Source of the DNA: Pampus argenteus
Lineage: Eukaryota; Chordata; Actinopteri; Scombriformes; Stromateidae
DNA length: 64,000 bases
Reading direction: 5' to 3'
NCBI GenBank assembly: GCA_036937835.1
Contig: CM072881.1
Location: 3,674,501-3,738,500 of the forward strand
The notes beneath the pieces are model-generated. The model was not told the origin of the DNA. It saw only the letters and a list, made by a program, of their open reading frames with translations, and did no database searches. The position numbers were made by a program, and so were the translations under genes. Shown one piece after another: positions 13,858 to 25,449 of the stretch. The stretch's first letter is position 1, and each line of letters opens with the position of its first letter.

Positions 13858-13945
13858 AGTATATTGCTCTCAAAACAAGATCAAAAAGACTTTTTGCCTA
13901 CATACAAGATTGGAAGACTTGGTTAGATAGTTAATTTTTGCAGTT
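13858..13945 (-). repeat. Right terminal inverted repeat, decayed
   Basis: On the minus strand this reads ACTGCAAAAATTAACT, then, further in, AAGTCTT and a TTG-rich block matching the order of motifs at the left end. The terminal base differs from the canonical one and several small insertions separate the matching blocks, so this end is old or damaged. No other inverse match to the left end was found between 13.6 and 14.1 kb. Confidence 0.55.
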
Positions 13946-16900
13946 TTACTGTCATAGAAGAGGAAAGAATGAAGAAATGATTCATACTTGAGAATCTGAG
14001 ATAATTTGGACTTTTTCTTCTTAAAAATGGACTCAAAATAAATGAATGAATGAATACATACAATAGTCAGTTAATTTAACAGTTGCCAGCTAACCGATTA
14101 ATTGTCTAATTGTCACAGTTCTATGAGGATATACTTTTATGTTTTTGTAATTTGATCTCACCATCTCTTCTGCTGACTAATCCACCATTTATCTGTAATT
14201 AAACACTACATTTGGTAAACATCCCTCTTATGTGGGACGGTGTTCCTAGAATTAATGACTGCATAGGCGTGGAGCATCTCCCCTGCTGTGCATGATGGAG
14301 TTGCTTGGTTCGCATCCCGCTGGCTCCTGAGTCCTGTTGATTTTACCGGTGCTGTTCCCAGGCTGACCTCCAGGAGCTGCAGCCAGTGCGTGGGTTTCAT
14401 TTACTGCATAAGCAAAATGACTGGGCAGCTTGCAACAGATCCCGTCCAAAAAAACACACACACATTTCCCTGAGACTTGAGCTGGTTCCAGATGATGTAG
14501 TGCATCAGATGGTAGTCTAGTCTGACGTCGCTGTCTCTCAGTGTTTGCCCACCCGTATCTTCAGATATCTATTTTCGACGTCTAAAGCCAGCTTTGTGCA
14601 GTGTAGTAGACAGCTGGATTACTCCACGCTTCTTCGGTGTAGGAGAAACACATGTAATGGTTAAATAAGCGTGGCTAAACCTCACACGGCAGCAGGGAGA
14701 CACAGAGACCCGAGCCTGAACCCTGCAAAATGAATGTAAACAGTAACTGAAACGTACAAGCATGCAATTGAGATGTTTGTATCACTTCGACTACATTAGG
14801 ACTGGCTGGCGCAGGAACCAGGAAACGCTTTGTGTTCCTCAGCAAAGTCTATTATCCTTTGTGGGGGGGGGGGGTAGATGGGATGTTGCAGCTGGCACTA
14901 CAAAATGAGATTTATCTGTTTGGAACAGAATAAGACAGCCATTTTTCTACCACTTGCTCCGATTAGTTGGGGAAAGGGGTGTGGAGGGAGTGAAATAGCT
15001 CATGTGGGTTTGTTGGAAAGACTGGAAAAGACGTGAAAAGAGATTCACACCAGGGAAATTACTTTCTTCTAATTGTGGGTTGGACAATTTAATCCTGTCA
15101 TAAAAAGAGCCCTGGAGAACTGGTGAGAAGAGAGAACATTTTTATTGACTCAAGCCGTCTGATATCTGAGTAAATTAAACAGGACAAATACACGCAAACT
15201 GCTGCTAGAGAGCTAGATTGCTTTATACAGACAGATTGAAGTGAAATAATTGGGGACTCAAGCCTGCGGGCGTCGCCGTCTAGCATATGAGAGATATTCA
15301 TTTTGAGGGAAACCTGTAAGTCAATTCATGATTGGAACATCAGCCGAACAAATACTCTAAGATGTTTAATATTAATCTGTCAACATTTCTGCTCCATGCT
15401 GATATTAACTGATCACTCTGTGTGACTACATCATGAACAAACCTACTGGGCTTCCAATGAGATCAAGCTTAATGCATGTAATCACTATTCAGTCACTTTC
15501 TGTGCATGTTGAAGGCTGCAGCTGAGCCACAGGGTACATCCAAAATATCTGCAGGGTAAAGCGGTCATCAGGGAGTGATCGCCGTCATAATGTGCTCACT
15601 GAAGTGACAGTCGCCTTCCGAAGTCTGGTCACTGGACGGGATGTTGAGGTGCGAGTGCCAGAACTCACAGGGCTCATAGGCGCTGAGCAGATGGTTCGTC
15701 CATGAGCTGAATATTTCTACCCTGTACACAGCATCCAACCTCAGGCACCTTTATGTGATTTCATCGCACAGGCAGCAAAACTGATAAAAAGCAGTGTAAA
15801 GGCAGAAAACATTCATAGTTTACATTATTTCTGGAGAAGAGAAAGCTTGTGCAAAAACCATTAAACAGAACAGTGTAAATATTAATCACACAAACCAATG
15901 ATTAGGTATGAGGCAATAATGTGAATTTCATACCATACCACATACCTGAAAAAGGAAGCTATCGATGTATGTAAATCAAATGGCATGCTGACCTTACATT
16001 AGGGATAAAACATGAATGAGCAAGAAAAATAAATAAAAACTTCTATTTGTTTAATTGGTTTTATATGCGTCTCAATAAAATAGCCATTCAATCAAAACGG
16101 GAGGATTTATTAGATAACTATCGTATGGGGAAAAGTTTTTACGAAACAATTTTTGACATCTCCATTAGAATATTACAGCTGAAATTGATTTACAGATATT
16201 GACCTACTAGACAAATGATTAATTTATTTAACAATGTAGTATAATAACTATAATGCTCCAGGATTGTTGCGTTCCCTTTGGCGGCACCGTATGGCCATGA
16301 GCAATAGTTCCAGGTGTTTTCGGACCTCACTCCCAGAGACCCATGCTACTAGATCCAGATCAAAACAGGCTTACTTCACAGGCAGACCAACCAGACTCCA
16401 TCTCTATCAACCACTGGGCGATGGAAAATGCATCACTACCTGCGCTGCTTGTGATTTGAATGCACGGTGGTCATAATAACACCTGGCTCAATCACCGTGG
16501 TGTCATGAGTGTGAGTTTTATTTAACGGAAATTCTTGGAGATTATAACTTTAAAGCCACTAAAAGACAACGGTTAGTGTCTGTGGACTCTTGAAAGGGGA
16601 ATTAGTGAGTAAATAACATCATTTTAAACATGGGAGGGATATCTGAGTCAGGTAGAGGGTTGGAGTTCAAATATCACAGAACACAGTGAACTAAACACAG
16701 GACAAGAGGATTACATGTATATACTGTATCTTTTTGTTGTTCTAATGTGTGTACCCTTGATGTATACTTGTTGAAACTACAGGAAGCTACTTCATATTCA
16801 TTTACTTATATGGTTATATCTGTTCTTGTTTGGTTGTTTTTTTATGTATGCAGCTGGTGGTATTTGGGCATAATTTGATTGATTGATTGATTTGATTCTG

Positions 16901-19811
16901 TATGCAACCCACTTACAGTAGATACTCTGAATGACTAGGTTCGAAAAGAGCTCAATTACCATGGACCTGAACAGCCCAACAATGAACACCACCAACCACG
17001 AAGTGAATTGCAAAAGTAAACTCTTTTAGTGAGTACTGCACAAGAAAAATTTACAACATATATATATATATATACATATATATAAATAAACAACAATAAT
17101 AAAGAAGAGTCTCGTTTTTCTGAATGATCCTGAATCACTCCATCCAGGCTCTGGATCCTCTCCAACAGACTGGATGTTCCTATGGAGACTAGGAGTCTCC
17201 AAAAGACCTGACCTGTTTAATTTAATAAAGAGGACCTTTAAGTGAACAATCTAATAGTTGTACAACAACAACACTAAAGTATAATGACAATGTCACCTTT
17301 GACATTCTGGCCTTGCATTACACTAAAGCTCAATAACTTCAGATCTAGGAATCAAGTGTTCTTCCATGAATTATTGGATAATAATTCAAAACAACAACAT
17401 CAGAAATTGTGATTTAAATAATGGGCAAAACATATTCATTCATTCACCATAATGAGTTTTTGTAATAAGGATCATAAAATTAACCCTTAACTCACAACTT
17501 AAAGAGGTTAACTCCCTCACAGCACAATTTGCATTTGTAAAATAAACGTATTCCCCTCCTTAACTCAGTATTAGAAACATTCATCTCAAAACATTCCCTT
17601 TAATCACACATATTGACAAAATGGCCGATCAAAATGTACTTTGTGCTGCCTGCGGTAACATGTACCAACATAAACACAATACTAATCAACTACTAAATGC
17701 TCGTTTTAGTGTGGTAAGTGCACAGGCTAATGTGCCAAGCGCTCACATTGCAACAAGCTTAATGCAGCAGTTCACCACAGTATATCTCCATATAGCTAAC
17801 CCGTTTAGCATATGAGTAGCAGCAGCTAACAGATATCAAAAGCACCGAAAATGTCGCGCTCACCGTGAACTTTATTCCAACGCTGAACACCGTCGGGGAC
17901 TCTCAGCTCTCACAAGATGGAAGACAGTTTGCCCGTGTAACCGCTTGAGCACAGTGCTAAACTGTAAATAAAAAACTAGTTGAAGCTACATTAACTTAAT
18001 TGATTTGCGGTAGTTTTACTACAATCAATATCTTACCGCTTTTGTTCAGTGAATTGTTGCCTGCTGCTGTCGCGGCCAGAGTCAAAAGGAAGAGCAAAAG
18101 TGCTGCGTACAAACATGCCTCCTACACAATAAGCGGAACGTGCGCGCTAATTGGCTGCTAAACTGCCTAGATGCGGTGAACCTGAGTGCTACCTTCAAGT
18201 GCGGTTGGAACGTGTTGCTTTCAAGAGCAACTCAGAAAACATTAAATATATGAAACAACTTATAAAACAACAATTTCAGGTTACCCAAGTGTTACACCTG
18301 GGTTACATGTAGTTATCGGCTATGTGTTGTTATGTTGTTATTCTATGTACGTGATTATGTCTTGGCTTTGTGCCCATATGTTTAATTAATTACAAACAAA
18401 CAAACAAAAATGATACAATAGGTGTTTTGAAATCCAGCATTATTTCAAATACCAGTTCAGATGGATAGGATCAGTTTACAGTTAATTTGCAGGCAACACT
18501 TTTAAAATGCAATCAGATTGGTAGAGAAAGACATAAAAAAAAATGACAAAGGAGCAGATCAGTCATCATGTTGATCTTCAATCATCTGAATTTCCTTGGT
18601 GGCTCAGCTCATATGGCATCGCCCCACAAAGCGTGATTTATAATGCAACCATTCACCTGCATTCATTTTAGGATGTTTATGGCATTGGGAGAAAGGTGGG
18701 ACAAAAGTTGAAGTTGAGTCAAATCTAATTCAAACGAACTAGCAGAGTGAGTGAATGAGTGAGTGTGATATACATCATGTTTGCTGTTAGCGAGAATGCA
18801 TTCACTTTATCTTGCTCACAGTGTGTACACATAGTCAGTAATGTTGTTTCTTGCAGCTTCATAAATCAGTGGCCAAGTGATTTAATCATATTTGTCCCCA
18901 AGCGACCCCCATCGTCATCATTCACGTCCTCTCTCATCTCTTGTCTCCTGCATTAATATGCTAATGTCAACAAGTTACAGATTCAACATGCAAACATCTA
19001 AATGCCATCTTTTCTGGTCATTTCTTTGTTTTTTTTTCCAGGCTTGTTTCAGGTAGACGGGCGGAGCTACTGATTTGTTGTGCACCTGGGAAGGCTACCT
19101 GTATGGTTTGTGTTTCTTTGTTTTCCATCACCACACTCCATGTACATCCAACACTGCACACATTACTGACGTTACAGATTATTACTTCTTTCGGTTGTTT
19201 GGGGTGTATTTAAATCAAATTTCAGTTTAAGTTACTTTAACAGTGTGCGGTCTCCCACTGTTGTCTTGCTCCATGAGCCAGGGTTATGACACACATCACA
19301 TCCGTTTATGTACTCAAACAAAGTGGGTTTTTTTTCAGAGGAGGCGAAAAACTACCTCCGTTTCCTGCTACAATAATGGATTGATTATTTATGAGAACAA
19401 CAGTATATTCTCAGGTGCTGTCTGCCAAAAATTGGCAGGCTCAGTGGCTTCCATCGGTGTGAATCTTCACCTCCTTCTTTGTGTTTGTGTTTACAGTTAG
19501 CTGTGTTAGCTCACCTGTGAGAGAACGTAGCTGGTGAATTGAGCGATGGTACAGTATGTGTTGTAGTAGTAGCAGTATGAAGCTGCTGTGATCATTTCCC
19601 AGAGTTGTAAAATCCATTGAGTGAGTATTAAAAACCCGCTGTGAGGTGTTCTGGCTTCTGATAAGCCTTCAAGAGAACTGATCTGTAGCTCCAACTCAAC
19701 TTCCTGAATCGTATTTCACTGCGTCACCATGTTGTTTAAGGTACCTGGTCTATTGGTATTATTGGACCTGAAATGAGAAAACACAGAGGTGTGAAAAGGT
19801 GTTTGTCCTCT
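13946..19811. other. Noncoding stretch, no gene recognised
   Basis: No convincing coding sequence was found. A G-run near 14870, a (TA)n patch at 17058-17085 and several short AT-rich tracts are visible. The 17.6-18.3 kb part is less AT-rich and could be a repeat or a promoter-like region, but I could not assign it. Confidence 0.55.
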
Positions 19812-20040
19812 AAACCTAATAACCGGTTGGTTAGCAACAACTGCAATCAAGCGTTTGTGATAACTTGCAGTGAGTCTTGGAGGAATTTTGGCTGACTCAT
19901 CTTTGCAGAATTGTTGTAATTCAGCCACATCGGAGGGTATTGGAGGGTATTGGAGGGTTTCGAGCATGACCTGCCTTTTTAAGGTCATGTTACAGCACCT
20001 CAATAGGATTCAGGTCGGGACTTGGACTAGGCCACTCCAA
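19812..20040 (-). pseudogene. Tc1-like transposase, C-terminal fragment
   Basis: On the minus strand, SPDLNPIE lies at 20022-19999, the segment carrying the final glutamate of the DD34E triad (GAG at 20001-19999). It is followed in a shifted frame by SDVAELQQFCKDE and SYHKRLIAVVA, the usual C-terminal end of Tc1-like transposases. A TAA stop at 19992-19990 replaces the residue after PIEVL, and a 10-bp unit (GGAGGGTATT) is duplicated between the two motifs, so the copy is dead. The N-terminal helix-turn-helix and the first two aspartates are absent. Only the end of the element remains. Confidence 0.8.
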
Positions 20041-20078
20041 AGCCTTCATTTTGTTTCTCATGCAGAGGTGGACTTACT

Positions 20079-20118
20079 GGTGTTTCTGCAGGTCTGGACA
20101 GAGACCTGCAGAAACACC
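20079..20118. repeat. Perfect 17-bp inverted repeat, 6-nt loop
   Basis: GGTGTTTCTGCAGGTCT at 20079-20095 is followed by GGACAG and then its exact reverse complement at 20102-20118. It lies at the broken upstream edge of the Tc1 fragment, where transposase homology stops, so it probably marks a rearrangement breakpoint such as a fold-back repair event. Confidence 0.9.
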
Positions 20119-21272
20119 CTGAAGCAGCTGTTTGCAACTACTACTGAAATTTAAACAAATCTAACTACATCCCTCATATATTCATATATCATTCCATTAT
20201 ATAGCCAATCATTTTGAAAAAGTCTGATATCCAATTTCCAGGAATGAGCTTCTGAGATTCGTATTCTTCATGCAAGTGGATCGATGTACATCATATAACA
20301 CATCTTTAGAGAAGGTATATGTGTCCTCTCCTTTTTTCTTTCTGCTGATGCTGAGGAGGGATTTCTGCAGCCACTGTAGCCCTAGGCATGCTTTCAGGGG
20401 GCTTTGGGCTCAGGCTTTGATGCAAACTGTGAAGGCCTGACCACTGCAGCCTTCTAGATGTGTGTGTGTGTTTGTGTTTGTGAGAGAAGTGCGATTGTGC
20501 ATGTCAATGCACACACAAATCCCCACATGTTTGTCAGGAGGCCTTTTCTCAACAGTGTTGTGTCATCTATTCTTGTCAGAGATGTCTCTCTGTGCAGACA
20601 TGTACCTTCTCACAGCTGGCCAAACAATGTTTTTTTTTCGTTTTTTTTTTCGTTGTTTTTTTTCGCGAATTATAAAAATTGTTAAGCACAGCCATCAAAA
20701 TTTCAAAGCTGGAAATGTGTGGGAGAGCTTACCTATGTCTGTCTGCTGTTTTGTGGTGGGCAGGTAGTCTAGTCTAGAAGAGTTTTATTGAAACATATTT
20801 GCTGTTTCACAGTTGCCTGCTGCTGCATAAGAGGATGATTACAAGATTGAGTGCACAAAAAGAAGTTTTTTGTTCCCAAGAAAAACGACAGAATAAGTGG
20901 TTTTGTTTCAGTTACGTTGGGAGAAGGTTGAGGTGGATGGATAGATCAACCAAACGTCATAACTGATGGACAAAACTATGGAAATGACCCAAGTTGTAAT
21001 AAACTGGATTACTGAATCTGTAGTCTCTACGCTTCAGCCATTTCTGTGGCCTGATATCTGCAAACAAATGCATCGCTCTGACGTGTGGCTTTTTGGTGAA
21101 ATATTCCTATTGTGAACTACCATACTGTACAATGATATTGCCGTGACAGAGACAATGGTTTCTAGGGCAACTGCCTTATTATCTCAGCCTTTTCTGCAAC
21201 CAGGTTGTGTGAGATGTAACCTATATTTTCATGTCAGTTGTGTGACATGGATAGTGGCTCAACAACTTTCTG

Positions 21273-21322
<50 letters not shown>

Positions 21323-23327
21323 TACAGACATTTCACAGAAGACTATATTTACATGTAACAGTAGGAAGCTGAAATGTGGTTGTAAAGCTGTTTTTCATCA
21401 ACCTCACTCTCATCCTACTTTTCAAAATTAATGTTGGAGTTCAAAGTCGTATAAATAAACTCATAAGCTCATGTGCTCCGGAGTTTGTTTTTGGTGATCT
21501 CTGCCTCAACCTGCGTCATTCTCCAAGAAACCATCCGCTGCCTCTGCAGCCTCTGGGTTAATTAGTCAATCCCTCCCTGACTGCTTTGACTGTTTTGATG
21601 CCTCAACTTCAAAAACATGAGCCTGAGTTACGTAATAAAAACATTCCAAAAGCTTGTCATATCACACGTCGACCAGAACGCCGTGCAGGGAAACCTGCTG
21701 CCTGAAATTGAAAACAGACAAATAAAGACATTCATAATTTCCACATTAGATAGCCTCATGTTCCAAACAGCCCACCCCTTCCCTCAGCTGAATTATTCAT
21801 TTGCTGCATTATTTAACAAAGCTTTATTTATCCTTTCCTTGGTTTTTAATCTTTGCCAGCGATGACTTTGTTCCAATATTAATGAAACCTGCCCTTTAAC
21901 AAAGACATCATCTCTGGCAGGGGGAACAGGCACACGGCTCAAACAGCACGAAATGAGCAATGACTTTGTCACAACAGTTCACTGCTGCAAGTGTACCTGT
22001 CCTTTCCTACTTTATTAGTTGACTGCTGCTGTCTTTTAGTTGTGTTTTTTCAAGTCATATTTTTAAATAAAGAAAATGAAAGGTTATAAAGGTTATATAA
22101 TAGATTATACCCTAGTATTAAAAGAAAATGCAAATCTTTTTTTTTTGTCCTGCATGTCATTGTTCCCCTTCTAAACTCCTGTCAGTATCTCTATGCAGCA
22201 GGATTATCTGAAAGTCTTTTTTATAACTAAAAGAGACACATCGCCTATTGACTGCTTTCCTGACTTCTATGTATCAGATTAATTCCTGGAATTTAGTTTG
22301 GTTTGTTTTATGTAATAAAAAACAAAACAAAAGGATATTTTACTCATCTCCTCTTAACCGTGTATGGTGCTTCATGTGAATGATACTTAGTGCCAAAAAT
22401 AAAGATGTATGTGTGTATTTGTACTCACTCATCATACAGCAGAGGAGCTTCAAGTACCTACTTTTGCATAGATTTTTCTGTTTCCATGAATATAAAAAAT
22501 AATCATATCTGTAATATAAAATGGATTGACTTGTAATAGAAAATCAGAGCACATTTATGTCTGGACTCTTTCCAGGAAGATGGTGGCATCCACCTGACAC
22601 ATATGTGAGATATGAGTTATGCATTGGGATCTGATGCATCTTACTATGTACTAGAGTTATGGAAGTAGGTGACCCAGTTCTCTGAGTCTGTCTCATATCT
22701 GGGTTCAGTTTTGCATATTGAAAACATGGGTTACAACATATAAATAATAACTAAATAAGGACAGGATGTGAGGGTATATGGACAGGGCGCTGTTCTGCTC
22801 TTCTGGTTGAGATAATGAAGTGAGTGAACAATGAATGAGTGAAGTGCAATGCTCATCATCATCAAAGGGATCCAAAGCTCAGAGCTATGAGTCATGTGTT
22901 TTATGAGCGCAGGCAAATATAATTAACTTTCAGAGCCAAAAGAATTACACGCACCACTAGTTGGCTAGCCAAGAAGACTGACTGGCATTTAAGTTCCAGA
23001 AACTGGGCACAAGTGTAATTTCTAGCACCAACTCATGCTGCACAATGTAAAGCAGAACATATCGAGCAGTGAATGCATCATTAGTAGGAATGCATTACCA
23101 AGTGGAGTTAAGAGCCCCCTCATGTCACACTGTCGCCTGGCCTGATTGGTTGAAATAGTTAAAAAGTAATAAATAAACTGTGGGTCTGCTAAACCAGTAA
23201 CCTACCCACCGCAGTGTCTCTGCCATCCACATCAGTAACGCGGTGCCGGGCTGAAGTGGAGATGAGAGTGGGGCAGTTGAACAGGTGGCATAACACAAAA
23301 ATACAAGTTTAAGTAATGATTTCCACA
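20119..23327. other. Noncoding stretch with CA microsatellite
   Basis: A (CA)n tract lies at 21274-21322, and T-rich tracts at 20631-20662. The 21.45-21.85 kb part is less repetitive and of mixed composition, and might be a conserved noncoding element, but nothing in the sequence proves that. No exon structure was recognised. Confidence 0.5.
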
Positions 23328-23492
23328 TCAAACGTACAGTTTTAACATAAAAATACAAAACCGAAGTTCAGAGATTAACAGTTGGGTGATTTTAGGATCC
23401 AACATGCCCGGATCTCTCTCATTATTATCCGAGTCAGTCTCGTTGCTGTCACTGGGCTCTTCAGTGATGATTCCGGCCTCTGCCAGGCTCAT
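23328..23492 (-). pseudogene. Acidic C-terminal tail resembling a pogo-like transposase
   Basis: Reading left from 23492 gives SLAEAGIITEEPSDSNETDS, then DNNERDPGM and ITQLL, and a stop after 54 codons. An acidic tail with a DPGM block and a hydrophobic QLL is what I recall at the C-terminus of pogo/Tigger-like transposases in fish. No catalytic domain is present upstream on this strand. A terminal-like sequence (TATAGTCCGAAAAATACGGT) lies about 140 bp away at 23631-23650, consistent with a deleted copy of one element. Homology is inferred from memory of a short segment. Confidence 0.4.
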
Positions 23493-23565
23493 GACTTAAG
23501 GAGTAATACGTTATTAGCCGTAATGTGTACAACATAAAATTAGTTAGTAAACACAACCAAAGGTC

Positions 23566-23652
23566 ATACGCACTGGATTATAAGGCATACTGTTGATTTT
23601 TGAGAAAATTTTATGATTTTAGATGCGCTTTATAGTCCGAAAAATACGGTAC
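23566..23652. repeat. DNA transposon end with ATAAGGC and TATAGTCCG motifs
   Basis: ACGCACTGGATTATAAGGCA leads to CGCTTTATAGTCCGAAAAAT and ACGGTA. This is the terminal signature of a widespread vertebrate MITE family with ATAAGGCGC / TATAGTCCG ends. Related sequence recurs at 28.6, 43.2 and 47.2 kb in this window. Confidence 0.65.
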
Positions 23653-24610
23653 TTAAACATTCACAAACTGCATGACTGCATCCTATTGACCATCATTTAA
23701 AAAAACAGCATAGCACAGTGGCATTAAGCAGCGAATAGGAGAGAATAGCATGTCCTACCTTATGCGGTGAGAAGACGTCTTATCATCAGCTCTTCTCTGC
23801 CATCCTGACGATTGTTCCATCAGTGTCCAAAACCCTAACAATGTCTTTTTCTGTAGCCATAGGATGCTCTTGTGATCTAGCACTCCATGATCTATTCTTG
23901 ATGAATTTTAAAGTTGAAGACATCATCCCCTTGTGTAACGTTAATAGAGAGGATGTTAATGTTATCACTGCAGCCGGAATTTTTTAATAAATGTTTTAAC
24001 TTAAACATTTTTGCAGCATCAGCCTCGACATTATTTTCCCCCTCCACCTTTTCACTTTTTATGACCTTTTGTAAAGATTATTTCTATCTTGATTTGACTA
24101 TTCCCCTCCTGGAAGGATGCATCCATTTAGCACTTCCTTACTTCCTTCTATTTATCATACAACTTTTGGAGTGAGAAAAGTTTAGATTGGTCCTTTTTCA
24201 GCATGTTTTATATTCCGCCAGTCTAATTTTTTTTATTTATTTTTTTAGTTCCTTCTTTTTTCCGCTTTATTTATAATGTAAATAGATTTTTTTTAGCTCT
24301 AAATATCTAAAACATCTTGATAGAATAAAGATTTTTCATTTTAAAGAGGCCATCACAACATATCAGAAATGCTTATATCTCACCAACAGTATTACAACAA
24401 ATGAAACTCTACAGTTGATGACAAGAATACACTACACTAGATATAATTATAGGATAATTCATCAGTTTTATCAAGATTCCTCTGATCAGTGTGTAAAGTG
24501 TGACTCATTTATGCATTTCTTCTGGTTTTGTACAAAAGTGAACAAAGTGTGAATTGATATCTATTACTACTAAAAGAAAAACACATTTCTAAGATTGGTG
24601 AATTAACAGA
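23653..24610. other. Noncoding stretch before duplicon A
   Basis: T-rich and AT-rich sequence without recognisable exons. Similarity to the 42.4 kb region starts abruptly at 24611. Confidence 0.55.
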
Positions 24611-25101
24611 TTCAAGATGCTTTTCCTCTGAGCTTCTCACATGATTTCATTTAAATAACTGTTCAAACAATAAAATATTTCACAAAGAAAGCAAACATTA
24701 CAGAGAAGTTTAAAACATGAATACAGATTTGTGCAGCAGAAACCTGGTTTGGTCTTCTTTCCTCTCTTGTGATTGATTTATGTTGTGGCCCTTTGGAGGA
24801 GCAGGTTCAGAGCCACAACTAAACTAGTATATAAAGCAGCTGAAAAAAGCTCCACCTGGTCTACATTCAACATTAAGATGCTACTTACACATTGATACAT
24901 CAGTAACAATCTAATAATGTCACATACAATCATTTATTAGTTACAGGGGGCTTGTGTGGTATTACTTCCTTTAGAGGCTTCCTGGACAACACCTGCCCCC
25001 AAACAGCTGCTTGGTTTGCTTGATGTGTGAGAGAGAAACATCACAGTTTAAAACACAGACATTAATAAAACACACTGTCACAGTTAGTTATTTTTAATTG
25101 T

Positions 25102-25107
25102 TTTATT
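25102..25107 (-). terminator. Candidate polyadenylation signal, gene A
   Basis: AATAAA on the minus strand, 343 bp past the stop codon and just beyond the CA/C tract. The same hexamer is kept in copy B. It is the first canonical signal after the stop on this strand. Confidence 0.55.
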
Positions 25108-25117
25108 TTTGTAATGG

Positions 25118-25277
25118 GTGGGGGTGGGGTGTGTGTGGGTGTGTGTGTGTGTGTGTGTGGGGGGGGGGGTGGTCATGTGTGTGTGTGTTTGTTTGTTTGT
25201 GTGTGTGTGTTTGTTTGTGTGTGTGTGTGTGTTGGGGGGGTAGTGTTTGGTTGTGTGCGTGAGGGGTTAGGGTTTGG

Positions 25278-25312
<35 letters not shown>

Positions 25313-25339
25313 GGGGGGGGGGTCATGTGTGTGTGTGTT

Positions 25340-25379
<40 letters not shown>

Positions 25380-25449
25380 GGGGGGTGGGGTTTGGTTGTG
25401 TGCGTGGGGGATTAGGGTTTGGTTGTGTGTGTGTGTGTGGGTGGGTGGG
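25118..25449 (-). repeat. CA-repeat and C-run tract forming the predicted 3' UTR of gene A
   Basis: On the plus strand this is TG repeats with G runs of 5 to 10. On the gene's sense strand it is CA repeats with C runs, starting directly after the stop codon. A larger unit recurs: a G run, TCATGTGTGTG, TTTGTTTG, more TG, then GGTTAGGGTTTGGTTG. The tract is followed by the AATAAA signal, so the 3' UTR would be almost only this repeat. Confidence 0.8.

Larger units (their letters stand above)
7414..13945. mobile_element. CACTA/EnSpm-type DNA transposon, about 6.5 kb, degenerate
   Basis: The left end begins CACTGCAAAAAC, a CACTA-type terminus also familiar from fish EnSpm elements. The right side ends TTTTTGCAGT, its near inverse complement, around 13935-13945. 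Inside both ends the inverted similarity continues in patches: a TATAT, TGCTC, CAAA block and an AAGACTT block occur in the same order. A TT dinucleotide flanks both ends and could be a short target duplication. Between the ends lie two divergent genes, a SAMD3-like gene reading left and a CACTA-like transposase reading right, facing away from each other from about 11.0-11.5 kb. Termini plus transposase type make the superfamily call reasonable. The exact right boundary is less certain because the last base of the canonical CAGTG is changed. Confidence 0.72.

Noticed and set aside
25255..25275. Interstitial telomere
   Set aside because: Only single TTAGGG-like units occur inside a TG minisatellite, with no tandem TTAGGG array.
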